Assembly (NCBI GenBank): GCA_000403255.2
Contig: KE159593.1
Span: 67,969 to 131,968, forward strand
Reading direction: 5' to 3'
DNA: 64,000 nt
Origin: Lachnospiraceae bacterium 3-1
GTDB taxonomy: Bacteria > Bacillota > Clostridia > Lachnospirales > Lachnospiraceae
This document shows, piece after piece, positions 28,462-37,502 of the stretch. Position 1 is the first letter of the stretch; each line of letters begins with the position of its first letter. Position numbers and translations under genes: made by a program. A model generated the notes under the pieces. It saw only the letters and a list, made by a program, of their open reading frames with translations, was not told where the DNA came from and did no database searches.

Positions 28462-29274
28462 ATGAAAAAGAGATTATTCCTGATTTTATCCGTAACTGTC
28501 ATGCTTGCTGCCGGATGTGGAAGTACGGACAATGCTGTACCTGATATGGAGCCGGAAGCGGCTGAAACAGTAGTGGACGTTGTGGAACCGGATATGACGG
28601 AGAATAAAGAAGTCACTGCTGCGTATCAGGCACAAAACGGGGACACCGGAAAAGAGCAGACCGCAGAGGAAATGGCAAAAGAACCGGGGCAGGAAAAGGA
28701 GGATAAGGGGGCAGCGGACACACCCGAACCAAAGACAGTGAGTCAGCCGGAGCGGAAAGGGGAAACAGAACCCGCACAAGGCAGTGCAGATGTGCAAAAA
28801 CAGGAAGAAACAAAGCCGGAGTGTGAAGCAAAGCCGGAAGAAACAAAGCCGGGGGAAACAGGGCAGCAGGAGCAGACAGAACCGGAGGAAACAAAGCAGC
28901 AGGAACAGACAGTGACCATATTGCCATACGATCCCGTATCTGTATGCAGTCAGGCAGTTGCAAAGTGTCAGGCGGGTGGGATGATAACTACCACGGATAA
29001 CCTTGCAAGCCTGCTGGCAGAGGGGAAGATAACGCAGGAAGAATACCATTCCTATTATCCATATGACGGACTGGGCTATTACAGCGTTTTTGTAGAAACA
29101 GACCTGAATGCAGCGTCAACCACGTCCGGGAGGAAACTCGGAAGCGAGGACGGGATAGCGGATTACATTGCAGGGATGATGATGCTTGAAACGGAGCCTG
29201 TATTTTATATTGAATATACAGGGGTGTGCAGCCTTAACGGGACAGAATTTTATGAGTTCCGCTGTTACAGATAG
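28462..29274 (+). CDS. Surface lipoprotein with Glu/Thr/Pro/Gln-rich tether
   Basis: This 270-residue protein begins M-K-K-R-L-F-L-I-L-S-V-T-V-M-L-A-A-G-C-G, a signal peptide with lipobox L-A-A-G-C, so Cys19 is the likely lipidation site. Residues about 25-155 are low complexity (E-T-K-P-E repeats, many Gln and Thr), forming an extended stalk. The C-terminal 115 residues look folded, with two Cys pairs and aromatic strands (Y-Y-P-Y-D-G-L-G-Y-Y-S-V-F-V). I chose ATG 28462 because it opens the signal peptide; ATG 28438 would add eight polar residues. It precedes the adhesin gene and may belong to the same surface cargo; its function is unknown. Confidence 0.8.
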   Translation: MKKRLFLILSVTVMLAAGCGSTDNAVPDMEPEAAETVVDVVEPDMTENKEVTAAYQAQNGDTGKEQTAEEMAKEPGQEKEDKGAADTPEPKTVSQPERKGETEPAQGSADVQKQEETKPECEAKPEETKPGETGQQEQTEPEETKQQEQTVTILPYDPVSVCSQAVAKCQAGGMITTTDNLASLLAEGKITQEEYHSYYPYDGLGYYSVFVETDLNAASTTSGRKLGSEDGIADYIAGMMMLETEPVFYIEYTGVCSLNGTEFYEFRCYR

Positions 29275-29299
29275 GGACACACCGATGCCGGATTATGCA

Positions 29300-29510
29300 G
29301 GATTGTGCCGGATTATGTCTTGAACTTGACAACAGGCAGCGCCGGAAGGTACACTTGGTATTGGAAGGGCTGAATACAGAAATATAAAATCCGTAACCCC
29401 GTTCGTTGTTGATATGGTAATCCTTAATACCCGCAGGCATGAGGGCATTGTGCAGGATGCGGTTAAACGGAGGGATCAGTACAAGGTAAGGATTGCGGTA
29501 GAGGATGGGG
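29300..29510 (+). pseudogene. Decayed second copy of the ParR-like gene
   Basis: Fragments in shifting frames match the gene at 27177: a D-Y-V-L-N-L piece near 29313, then L-D-N-R-Q-R-R-K-V-H-L-V-L-E-G-L-N-T-E-I ending at a stop, then in another frame K-S-V-T-P-F-V-V-D-M-V, corresponding to K-S-V-N-Q-F-I-T-D-A-I. The gene is therefore frameshifted at least once and has no intact start. It is followed by the intact second copy of the small hydrophobic gene, so a two-gene segment was duplicated and half of it decayed. Confidence 0.6.
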
Positions 29511-29519
29511 GAAAGATCT

Positions 29520-29702
29520 ATGGTGGGAATGGTTTTGAGAAAGACGGCAACGGTACTGCTGACCATATTAAAATGGATATTGCAGGCGGTTCTGATGCTC
29601 CTGAAACTGGTACTTGGGATAGCAAAACTGTTCCTGTTGCTGCTTGCACTGGTTGCGAGGGTGGTACTCACAATGGTCGGAGTTATGGCAGGCAGACGGT
29701 GA
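29520..29702 (+). CDS. Small hydrophobic membrane protein (60 aa), copy 2
   Basis: This 60-residue product is about 80 percent identical to the protein at 27624: M-V-G-M-V-L-R-K-T, then T-I-L-K-W-I-L-Q-A, then L-K-L-V-L-G-I-A-K-L-F-L and a G-R-R end. It lacks a good ribosome binding site, unlike copy 1, so it may be poorly expressed or relic. The competing frame (29414-29719) is hydrophilic and has no counterpart. Confidence 0.55.
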   Translation: MVGMVLRKTATVLLTILKWILQAVLMLLKLVLGIAKLFLLLLALVARVVLTMVGVMAGRR

Positions 29703-29866
29703 GGGGTATTCCTTACTGACATATGACCTGTAAGGCTTCTGATACAAATGAAAAATGCCCGTTTTCCCTTTATCCGTCTGTCGGAATTGAGACATGCAGG
29801 TTCCGCCGGGGATATTAAGGGAGACGGACAGAGACGAAATCCAAACAAAATAACAGTAAACGGAAA

Positions 29867-29901
29867 ATGACAAGCCATTTTATATGACTTGTTATTTTTT
29901 T
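29867..29901 (+). terminator. Intrinsic terminator upstream of the adhesin gene
   Basis: The stem ATGACAAG (29867-29874) / CTTGTTAT (29888-29895) is followed by seven T. It lies only 26 bp before the adhesin ATG, so it either ends the upstream operon or attenuates adhesin expression. The preceding 165 bp (29703-29866) show no gene. Confidence 0.7.
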
Positions 29902-29926
29902 GCCCTATTATAAGGAGGAAACCTGA

Positions 29927-32900
29927 ATGAAACAGAAAATGAAAAGATTTATGGCAGGATTCTTAGCCCTGCTGACAGTCTTTACGACGCTGTTTGGCAA
30001 TGGGATGACTGCATTTGCGGCAAATTCCAGTGCAAACATCGCTTTCTGGTATGCGTCAACAAGGGCGTCCGGCGAGGTAAGCGAGTTAAAGGCTGGTTAT
30101 GACCACGGGAAGATCCTGTATGCCATACTGGACGGCAATGCCGCCTACTGCATGAACTTTGGTCTGGCGGCAGACGGCGGGCAGCTTATGAACAGCTACC
30201 CCAATTCAAGCACTTCCATGACGGCACAGCAGGAAAAACTTTTAAGTTACTGCCTGTATTTTGGCTTTAACAGCAACAGCGCAACAGCGCCGTCAAATGA
30301 CCAGTGTGACCAGTTCATAGCGACACAGGCGATGGTGTGGGTGATCGTGGGGAACCTGTTCGGTACTGACGGCGGGGACTCGGCAGCAAGAAAGCTGTGC
30401 GATACGGCTCCGAACCCGTCATCGTCCTATGCCTATTATACAAGCCTGAAAAGCAGCATCAGCAAGTCTTATAATGCGACAAGACCAAGTTTTGCAAGCA
30501 GGACACAGAGCGGTGCGGAAACTTATGAGCTGAAATGGAATGAGGGGAACCAGCGTTTCGAGAAAACCCTTACTGACAGCAATGGCGTACTTGGGGATTT
30601 TGACATTTCCCTTAGCGGGTACAAGGTGGAAAAGAACGGGAACAGCGTCACCATTTCCAGCAGGGAAGTAAACACGGCGGCAACAATGGCAACCATGAAC
30701 TCCACGGCAGGCGAAGTGGAAACCACTTCAAGCTGTGTGTTCTGGCTTACGGAAAAGGCAAACTATCAGGAGTTTGTTTCGGAAAGACCTAGCGCCGATC
30801 CGATCCATGCCTATTTCAAGGTAAAGACGGAAAACATCGGCTATGGGGAGATCGTTAAGACCGATGAGTCCAGTGGCGTGAAGCTGAAAGGAGCCGTGTA
30901 CGGTATTTATTCTGACAGCGGATGCACCAATAAGGCAGATACCATGACCACTGACGGCAACGGTTATGCGAAATCCAGTGCGCTTGCGGCAGGAACCTAC
31001 TATGTAAAGGAGATTACCGCTCCAAAAGGATATGTACTGAGCGGCAAAGTCCACACACTGACCGTAAAGGCAGGGCAGACAACCGGGATCAGCGCAACGG
31101 ACAAGGAGCAGCTTGGGGCGATTACCATTTATAAAGAGGGGGAAGTCCTGACCGGATGGAATGGCAGCAATTTCACTTATGAGAAAAAGAAACTGCCGGG
31201 GGCTGTTTTCAGAGTGACGGCAGGCGCAGACATTTACAGGGCAGACGGCACAAAAGTCTACAGCAACGGGGATGTGATCGCTGAAAACCTTGTGGCAGGA
31301 AGTGACGGGCAGGTGGTTCTTACAGACCTTCATCTTGGGACGTATGTGGTTACGGAAACAAAGAGCATTGACGGATATACCATCAATACAGAGCCGCATA
31401 CAGTGAAGATTGAATATAAGGATCAGATGGCAGAGGTGCAGTATGAGGCAACAACCGTCCTGAATACCAGACAGAAAGCGGAAGTTTCCGTTACAAAGAA
31501 AGATTCCGAGACAACGAACCCTCTGGACGGCGGACAGTACACGCTTTATGCTGGCAGTGACATCAGGAATTATGCAGGGGAAGTCATTGCGACAAAGGGT
31601 ACAGCATTACAGACCGTCACGACAGGGGAGGATGGCAGCGCCGCTTACACGGTAGACCTTCCAATCGCAAACAGCTACTATATTTCAGAGACACAGGCTC
31701 CTTACGCATATTACAGGAACAGCTCTGATGTATACAGCTTTGCATTCAACTATCTGCCGGAGACAACTGCAAAGGCAGCATTTACCCACACTTTCACAAA
31801 TGACAGGACAACCGCAAAAATCCATATCTACAAGGTGGATAAGGAGACAGGAAAGGCAGTTCCGCAGGGAGACGCAAAGCTGGAGGGCGCAGTCTATGGT
31901 CTGTATGCCCGTGACGATATTGCACACCCGGACGGCGCAACAGGCATTATCTTCCATGCAGGGGACCTCGTTGCGACAATGACAACGGATGCGGGCGGCA
32001 ATGCAGAGGTAAAGAACCTCTATCTCGGCAACTACTATGTAAAGGAAATCACACCGTCAGAGGGGTATCTCCTCGATGAAGAAGAACATGATGTTGTATG
32101 CGATTATGAGGGCGATCTGGTAGCGGAAGTGTCAAGAAGCACAACATCGCCGGAGCAGGTCATCAAGCAGCCGTTCCAGCTTATCAAGGTGTCAGACAAC
32201 GGGGACGACACCGAAGCGCCTGTATTGTCCGGCGCAGGCTTTACCGCATACCTGAAATCTTCCTTATCCGTACTGGAAGATGGAAGTTATGATTTTGACA
32301 GCGCAAAACCTGTTGAAATCGGCAGCAAGGGTGAGACTACCCTTTTTACGGATGCAAAGGGGCATATCGTGACACAGCCAATCCCTTATGGGACTTATGT
32401 GGTAGTTGAGACAGTCACACCGCATAACATGCAGCCAGTAAGACCTTTTGAAGTAAGGATTGTGGAGAACCACCCGACAGAGCCGCAGGTATGGCGTGTA
32501 TTCATTGACCGTGAATTTACCGCAAAGCTGCGTGTGATCAAGAAGGACGCTGACACAAAGCAGACAGTCCTTATCCCGAATACAGAGTTTAAGATTTTTA
32601 ACCTTGACAAAAATGAGTATGTCAAGATGGTTACAACTTATCCGTCAAAGGTTACACACACTTCTTTCTTCACGGACGAAGATGGCGACTTGATCCTGCC
32701 TGACGTATTGAAGATTGGGAATTACCGCATTGAGGAAGTGAAAGCGCCTTACGGGTATGTGCTGAACACAAATTATGTGGAAGTGGCGGTTGATTCCGAT
32801 ACGTTCTATGAGACTGATCCGGACACTTATGATGCAATCATTACCGTGGAATATGAGGACGAACCCGTTGTCGGGGAACTGACAGTGGAGAAGAAAGGCG

Positions 32901-35305
32901 AAATCCTTGACGGCTACAAGGGCGGCTTGTTTGCTGATTCTGAAGAAAAGGAGTTCGTTTACAGGGAAGGCTCCCTTGCAGGGGCAAAATTTGAGGTCTA
33001 TGCCGCAGAGGATATTTATACTGCTGACATGCAGACAGACGGGGACGGAAACAGGACAAGATATTACAGAAAAGGCGAACTTGTAGGAACGCTCACAACC
33101 GGGGAAGATGGGAAAGCCAGCATTTCAGGGCTTCCGCTCGGACAGTACCGTGTAGTGGAAACAGAAGCGCCTTATGGATATGTGCTGAACGGGGAAGAAC
33201 AGCTTGTAACATTCGTTTATGTGGACGATAAAACCCCGGTAATCTATGAAAACGTGACATTTACCAATGACAGACAGAAACTGGATATGTCAGTTATTAA
33301 GAAAGATGCAGAGGAAGATACCCCGGTTGCAGGTGCTAAGTTCGGTCTGTTTGCCGCAGAGGATATTGAAAATGCCAATGGGGAAGTAATCATTGAAGCA
33401 GGCACATTTCTTGAAACTGCCGTATCTGACGAAAACGGCAGGATCGCTTTCAAAAAGGATTATCCTTTTGCGGTTTATGAGGCTAAGGAACTGGCAGCGC
33501 CGAAAGGCTATGTTTCCAGTGAGGAAGTGGTTACTTTTGAGACAGAGTATCAGGGACAGCATGAAGCCGTTGCTGAATACAGCAGCGAATTTCTGAATGA
33601 GCCTACAACCTTTGAATTTACAAAGGAGGACATTGCAAGCGGCGCAGAACTTTCCGGCGCAATGCTTACCGTCATTGACAAGGACGGCAACGTGGTTGAC
33701 AGATGGACTTCCGTGGCAGGAGAAGCCCATGTTATCAAGAGGCTGACAGCAGGGGAGACTTATACGCTCCGTGAGGAGTTTGCGCCTTACGGCTATCTGA
33801 AAGCAGAGGAAATCCAGTTTACAGTGGAAGATACCGCTGACATTCAGAGTGCAGTGATGAAAGACGAAGTTCCGACAGGCGCAATCATCATCAACAAAGA
33901 CGGCGAATTTGTAACGGACACTACCCTTATGAAAGGACACTGGTATGACTTCATTTTCAATTATTTTAAGGACAGTCTTGCAGGAGTTGAATTTGAAGTC
34001 TATGCGGCAGAGGACATTGTAAGCCCGGATGGTCTTGACACAATCTATTATGAGGCGGACGAGCTTGTGGCAACCATCGTCACTGACGAGAAAGGCTATG
34101 CAGGCATTGACAGCTTACCGCTTGGGAAATATTACCTTGTGGAGACAAAGACTCTGGAAGGGTTCGTTCTGGATGATACACCAATCGAAGCAGACCTTTC
34201 CTATATCGATCAGGAAACAGCAGTGGTTTATGCAGGAATGAACATCAGCAATGAGAGACAGAAAGTGCAGATCACCGTGGTAAAGAAAGAGGCAGGCACG
34301 AAAGAAGTCCTTGAGGGGGCTGTATTCGGACTGTTTGCGAAAGAGGACATCGTGAACAAGGATGGCAAAGTAGTTGTAAAAGCCGGAACTGAAATTGAGC
34401 GTGGCGTGACCGGAAAGGACGGAAAGCTGACCTTTGTATCTGACCTCCCGCTTGGAAAGTATTATGTGCAGGAACTGACAGCGCCAAAGGGATATGTGAA
34501 GTCCGATAAGGTATTTGATGTGGATGCGTCATATCAGGGCGATGATAAGGAAGTAATCGAATTTGAGGCAGAATTTGAAAACAAGCCGATCAAGGTGCAG
34601 ATTTCAAAGACGGACATTACAGGCGACAATGAGCTTGAGGGGGCTGTCCTTTCCGTCATTGATGCAGACGGCAATCTGGTGGAGAAGTGGACTTCCGGCA
34701 AAGAGCCGCACATGATCGAGAAGCTGCCTGCCGGAAAATATATTCTCCGTGAAGAAACAGCGCCGTTTGGCTATGTAATCGCACAGGATATTGAGTTTGA
34801 GGTGAAGGAGACAGATGAAATCCAGAAAGTAGCAATGAAGGACGAAGCAGCAGTTGGAAAGATCATCATCAGCAAGAAGTCTGAGGACGGAAAAGCGCTT
34901 GCAGGCGCAAAATTTGAAATCCGTGACACGGACGGGAAAGTGATTGAGACACTTACCACGGACAAGGACGGTCATGCAGAGAGCAGCGAACTTCCGATTG
35001 CAGCATTTAAGGACGGGAAGTATGAGGAGGCAGTCACTTATACCGTAGTGGAAGTGGAAGCTCCGAAAGGCTATCTCCTTGATTCCACGCCAAAGGAAGT
35101 GAAGTTTGAATACAAGGATGGAAAGACAAAAGTGGCCCTGTACACCCTTGAAGTGACAAACAAGCCTACGGAACCGAAACTCCCGCAGACCGGGGACAAC
35201 ATGAACCCGTGGGTATTTGCAGGGTTCGGGCTTGCGGCTGTTGCTGCCGGACTTGCAGCTCTTTTCTGGAAAAAGAGAAAAGACGGGGACGGCGCAGAAG
35301 CATAG
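29927..35305 (+). CDS. Giant LPxTG-anchored thioester/Cna-B (SpaA-like) adhesin
   Basis: This 1792-residue surface protein has an N-terminal signal peptide (ending near A-F-A-A, residue 32). A thioester domain follows, with Y-C-M-N at Cys75 and A-T-Q-A-M-V-W at Gln134; this Cys-Gln pairing forms covalent bonds to host ligands in streptococcal adhesins. After residue about 290 come roughly a dozen SpaA/Cna-B beta-sandwich repeats, each with patterns such as L-x-G-A-x-F-x-x-Y-A-x-x-D-I and A-P-x-G-Y-V-L. The end has L-P-Q-T-G-D, a transmembrane helix and a K-K-R-K tail for sortase anchoring. AAGGAGG precedes ATG 29927. No sortase gene is in the window. As ICE cargo it could promote mating aggregation or gut adherence (inference). 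Confidence 0.9.
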   Translation: MKQKMKRFMAGFLALLTVFTTLFGNGMTAFAANSSANIAFWYASTRASGEVSELKAGYDHGKILYAILDGNAAYCMNFGLAADGGQLMNSYPNSSTSMTAQQEKLLSYCLYFGFNSNSATAPSNDQCDQFIATQAMVWVIVGNLFGTDGGDSAARKLCDTAPNPSSSYAYYTSLKSSISKSYNATRPSFASRTQSGAETYELKWNEGNQRFEKTLTDSNGVLGDFDISLSGYKVEKNGNSVTISSREVNTAATMATMNSTAGEVETTSSCVFWLTEKANYQEFVSERPSADPIHAYFKVKTENIGYGEIVKTDESSGVKLKGAVYGIYSDSGCTNKADTMTTDGNGYAKSSALAAGTYYVKEITAPKGYVLSGKVHTLTVKAGQTTGISATDKEQLGAITIYKEGEVLTGWNGSNFTYEKKKLPGAVFRVTAGADIYRADGTKVYSNGDVIAENLVAGSDGQVVLTDLHLGTYVVTETKSIDGYTINTEPHTVKIEYKDQMAEVQYEATTVLNTRQKAEVSVTKKDSETTNPLDGGQYTLYAGSDIRNYAGEVIATKGTALQTVTTGEDGSAAYTVDLPIANSYYISETQAPYAYYRNSSDVYSFAFNYLPETTAKAAFTHTFTNDRTTAKIHIYKVDKETGKAVPQGDAKLEGAVYGLYARDDIAHPDGATGIIFHAGDLVATMTTDAGGNAEVKNLYLGNYYVKEITPSEGYLLDEEEHDVVCDYEGDLVAEVSRSTTSPEQVIKQPFQLIKVSDNGDDTEAPVLSGAGFTAYLKSSLSVLEDGSYDFDSAKPVEIGSKGETTLFTDAKGHIVTQPIPYGTYVVVETVTPHNMQPVRPFEVRIVENHPTEPQVWRVFIDREFTAKLRVIKKDADTKQTVLIPNTEFKIFNLDKNEYVKMVTTYPSKVTHTSFFTDEDGDLILPDVLKIGNYRIEEVKAPYGYVLNTNYVEVAVDSDTFYETDPDTYDAIITVEYEDEPVVGELTVEKKGEILDGYKGGLFADSEEKEFVYREGSLAGAKFEVYAAEDIYTADMQTDGDGNRTRYYRKGELVGTLTTGEDGKASISGLPLGQYRVVETEAPYGYVLNGEEQLVTFVYVDDKTPVIYENVTFTNDRQKLDMSVIKKDAEEDTPVAGAKFGLFAAEDIENANGEVIIEAGTFLETAVSDENGRIAFKKDYPFAVYEAKELAAPKGYVSSEEVVTFETEYQGQHEAVAEYSSEFLNEPTTFEFTKEDIASGAELSGAMLTVIDKDGNVVDRWTSVAGEAHVIKRLTAGETYTLREEFAPYGYLKAEEIQFTVEDTADIQSAVMKDEVPTGAIIINKDGEFVTDTTLMKGHWYDFIFNYFKDSLAGVEFEVYAAEDIVSPDGLDTIYYEADELVATIVTDEKGYAGIDSLPLGKYYLVETKTLEGFVLDDTPIEADLSYIDQETAVVYAGMNISNERQKVQITVVKKEAGTKEVLEGAVFGLFAKEDIVNKDGKVVVKAGTEIERGVTGKDGKLTFVSDLPLGKYYVQELTAPKGYVKSDKVFDVDASYQGDDKEVIEFEAEFENKPIKVQISKTDITGDNELEGAVLSVIDADGNLVEKWTSGKEPHMIEKLPAGKYILREETAPFGYVIAQDIEFEVKETDEIQKVAMKDEAAVGKIIISKKSEDGKALAGAKFEIRDTDGKVIETLTTDKDGHAESSELPIAAFKDGKYEEAVTYTVVEVEAPKGYLLDSTPKEVKFEYKDGKTKVALYTLEVTNKPTEPKLPQTGDNMNPWVFAGFGLAAVAAGLAALFWKKRKDGDGAEA

Positions 35306-35320
35306 AAACAGAACAGATGG

Positions 35321-35348
35321 ATAAGCCGAGGAGAAATCCCCGGCTTAT
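35321..35348 (+). terminator. Hairpin after the adhesin gene
   Basis: The inverted repeat ATAAGCCG (35321-35328) / CGGCTTAT (35341-35348), with two inner GC pairs, sits just past the adhesin stop. It lacks a clear T-run, so termination would be partial and the XRE gene could be read through. Confidence 0.45.
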
Positions 35349-35385
35349 TATCTGCAATAAAAAGTGCAGAGTGAGGTGAAGAAAC

Positions 35386-35793
35386 ATGACTTATGGAGAC
35401 AGGCTGAAATTTATACGCACATTCCGGCAGATGACGCAGAAGGAGCTTGGAAATGCCTGCAATTTTGGGAAGAACGGACACCTGTTCATTGCACAGTATG
35501 AAAATGGAACCCGTACACCAAAACCGGACCGTAACCGTTGTATTGCAGAGGCTTTGGGCGTAAATCCAAAAGTGTTGATGTGGGATGCGGAAATGCCGCA
35601 TGAGGATATTGTCTTTCAACTGTGCTGGGCGTATATCCTTCCGTCGTCAGACTATCCGCTGTCCCTGACAGATGCAGTTCTGGAAGAAATACAGGTTTTT
35701 ATGTCGGAATACAATATGGCGCTGGAAGGGCAGTTGTCTGAAACGGAATATATTGAAAAGAAGTTCGGGTTCATGAATGGAATTGAAAAATAA
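35386..35793 (+). CDS. XRE-family helix-turn-helix protein
   Basis: This 135-residue protein has an N-terminal Cro/CI-type helix-turn-helix (R-L-K-F-I-R-T-F-R-Q-M-T-Q-K-E-L-G then I-A-Q-Y-E-N-G-T-R-T-P-K) followed by a short helical region. ATG 35386 is preceded by GAGGTGAAG. It sits at the junction of the surface cargo and the DNA-processing genes, so it may control the transfer operon. It is unlike the repressor of the older element at 23614. Confidence 0.85.
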   Translation: MTYGDRLKFIRTFRQMTQKELGNACNFGKNGHLFIAQYENGTRTPKPDRNRCIAEALGVNPKVLMWDAEMPHEDIVFQLCWAYILPSSDYPLSLTDAVLEEIQVFMSEYNMALEGQLSETEYIEKKFGFMNGIEK

Positions 35794-35841
35794 TGCGGGG
35801 CATAGGCATGTACCACGCTTTTGATTGGAGGAATGGAATTT

Positions 35842-36831
35842 ATGATGGATTATGAGGTTTTCAAGGAAGTTGTAAAAGAAAATTTACTGGATTATATGCC
35901 GGAGAAGTATCAGGACTCGGAGATGCGGGTTGACTCCGTGGAGAAAATCAACCGTAAAATGGATGGATTGAGCCTTCGTTTGGAGGGTGGGGGCAGTATT
36001 TCACCAACCATATACATCAGTGATATGTATAAGGAGTATTTAAGGACAGGGGATTTGCAGGAAACTATGCAGAATGCGGCAGAGGCAATGGATAAGGCAT
36101 TTCAGCAGACAGTGCTGCCGCCGCTGGATTTGCAGGCGGCAAAGGACAATATCATATTCCAGCTTGTAAATACCATACAGAATGAAGATATGTTACAGAA
36201 AATGCCGCACAGGGAGTTTCAGGACCTGTCCATTATTTACCGATGGGTAGTAAGCATGGATGAGAAGGGATTTTCAAGCACCATGATCAACAACAATCTG
36301 GCAAAGGAGCTTGGAATGGGAGAGGAACAGTTGTTTAAGGCTGCTGCGGAAAACACAAGGCGTATCCTGCCGCCCACAGTAAAATCCATGAATGAGGTAA
36401 TGAGGGAAATGTTTATTGCTGACGGTATGCCGCCATCAATGGCAGACCTTATGATTGGAGAAATGGAACCGGAACAGACCATGTGGGTTATCTCAAATGA
36501 GTGTAAAATCAGCGGTGCGGCTTCCATGCTTTATGAGGATAAGCTGCACAAACTGGCAGAAAAAGTGGGAAGTGACCTGTATGTGATGCCTTCTTCCGTG
36601 CATGAGGTGATCGCTGTGTCTGTAAATATGGGTGAACCGGAGCAACTGGCACAGATGGTTGCGGAAATAAACATGGATCAGGTGGAACTGGGAGAGAGAC
36701 TTTCTAATCAGGTGTACCACTATGACAAAGACCTGCGGAAGATTACGCTTGCAACTGACACGCCAAACAAAAGGCTGGACGGAGTTGTGGCAGAACAGGG
36801 ACACATTTATGAAGCGAAGCAGTCCAGATAG
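35842..36831 (+). CDS. DUF5688-family ICE protein
   Basis: This 329-residue protein matches the pattern I know as DUF5688: a helical N-terminal half, then W-V-I-S-N-E-C-K-I-S-G-A-A-S-M-L-Y, then L-Y-V-M-P-S-S-V-H-E-V. Members are common in Lachnospiraceae ICEs and phage-like regions; their biochemical role is not known. I chose ATG 35842, 10 nt after GGAGG; ATG 35833 and 35845 are alternatives. No signal peptide or membrane segment. Confidence 0.75.
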   Translation: MMDYEVFKEVVKENLLDYMPEKYQDSEMRVDSVEKINRKMDGLSLRLEGGGSISPTIYISDMYKEYLRTGDLQETMQNAAEAMDKAFQQTVLPPLDLQAAKDNIIFQLVNTIQNEDMLQKMPHREFQDLSIIYRWVVSMDEKGFSSTMINNNLAKELGMGEEQLFKAAAENTRRILPPTVKSMNEVMREMFIADGMPPSMADLMIGEMEPEQTMWVISNECKISGAASMLYEDKLHKLAEKVGSDLYVMPSSVHEVIAVSVNMGEPEQLAQMVAEINMDQVELGERLSNQVYHYDKDLRKITLATDTPNKRLDGVVAEQGHIYEAKQSR

Positions 36832-36849
36832 GAGGTTTAGCGGATATTT

Positions 36850-36978
36850 ATGGAAGAAACACCAAAAGAACTGACTGTAAAGGAACTTATGGAACTGGTG
36901 CAGCGGCAGGAGGGGGAATTTATTATCCGTATTGAGCCGGGAGGGGAGAAAGCAGATGCAGGAACAGGAACCCTTTAA
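36850..36978 (+). CDS. Small acidic protein (42 aa) overlapping radC
   Basis: The frame from ATG 36850 to TAA 36976-36978 encodes M-E-E-T-P-K-E-L-T-V-K-E-L-M-E-L-V-Q and then an I-I-R-I-E strand. It fills the gap between the DUF5688 gene and the RadC-like gene and overlaps the latter by 23 bp. GGAGGT lies at 36832-36837. Small proteins of this layout are frequent in such operons; function unknown. Confidence 0.5.
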   Translation: MEETPKELTVKELMELVQRQEGEFIIRIEPGGEKADAGTGTL

Positions 36979-37498
36979 ACTGGAAGTCGTATCGGTAAGG
37001 CTGGTAAAGGATGCGCCGCTGTTTTCAGACCATAAGATCACAACTCCCCAGGATGCCGTAAAAGTAGTGGGGGATTTTTTATGTGAAATGGACAGGGAGG
37101 TGCTGTGCATCATTAACCTGAAATCGGATGGAAGCCCTATTAATTGCAGCATTGTAAGCATGGGGGCAGTCAATCAGACCATTGCAGAGCCGAGGGAGCT
37201 GTTTAAGGCAAGCATCCTTTCCAATGCGGCGAAGATGATCCTAGTCCATAACCATCCGAGCGGTAGCCTTACCCCCTCCAAACAGGATACCATGATTACA
37301 GACCGGATGCTGAAACTGACGGACCTGATGGGGATTACGCTGCATGACCATGTGATCGTAGGAGGCGACAACAGCCAATATTTCAGCTTTAATGAAAAAG
37401 GGCTGCTGGAACACCCGAAAATTTATCTCTCTACAGACTATAAATCACTGGATTTTGGGAAAACGGCAATGGTAGCGGAAAAAGGGAAAGCAAGGTGA
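36956..37498 (+). CDS. radC: RadC-like JAB/MPN-domain protein
   Basis: This 180-residue protein carries the JAMM metal motif V-H-N-H-P-S-G-S-L-T-P-S-K-Q-D near residue 98, the core of the RadC/JAB domain. The N-terminal helix-hairpin-helix region of chromosomal RadC is absent, as is usual for versions on mobile elements. ATG 36956 follows GGAGGGGAG. Despite the name, a role in repair is not established; mobile-element copies may act in DNA processing after transfer. Confidence 0.85.
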   Translation: MQEQEPFKLEVVSVRLVKDAPLFSDHKITTPQDAVKVVGDFLCEMDREVLCIINLKSDGSPINCSIVSMGAVNQTIAEPRELFKASILSNAAKMILVHNHPSGSLTPSKQDTMITDRMLKLTDLMGITLHDHVIVGGDNSQYFSFNEKGLLEHPKIYLSTDYKSLDFGKTAMVAEKGKAR

Positions 37499-37502
37499 GG
37501 CG

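Noticed and set aside
29414-29719. Hydrophilic 101-codon ORF overlapping the second hydrophobic gene copy
   Set aside because: Its first part is the ParR-like remnant and the rest is a shifted reading of the 60-residue membrane gene, whose frame is the conserved one.
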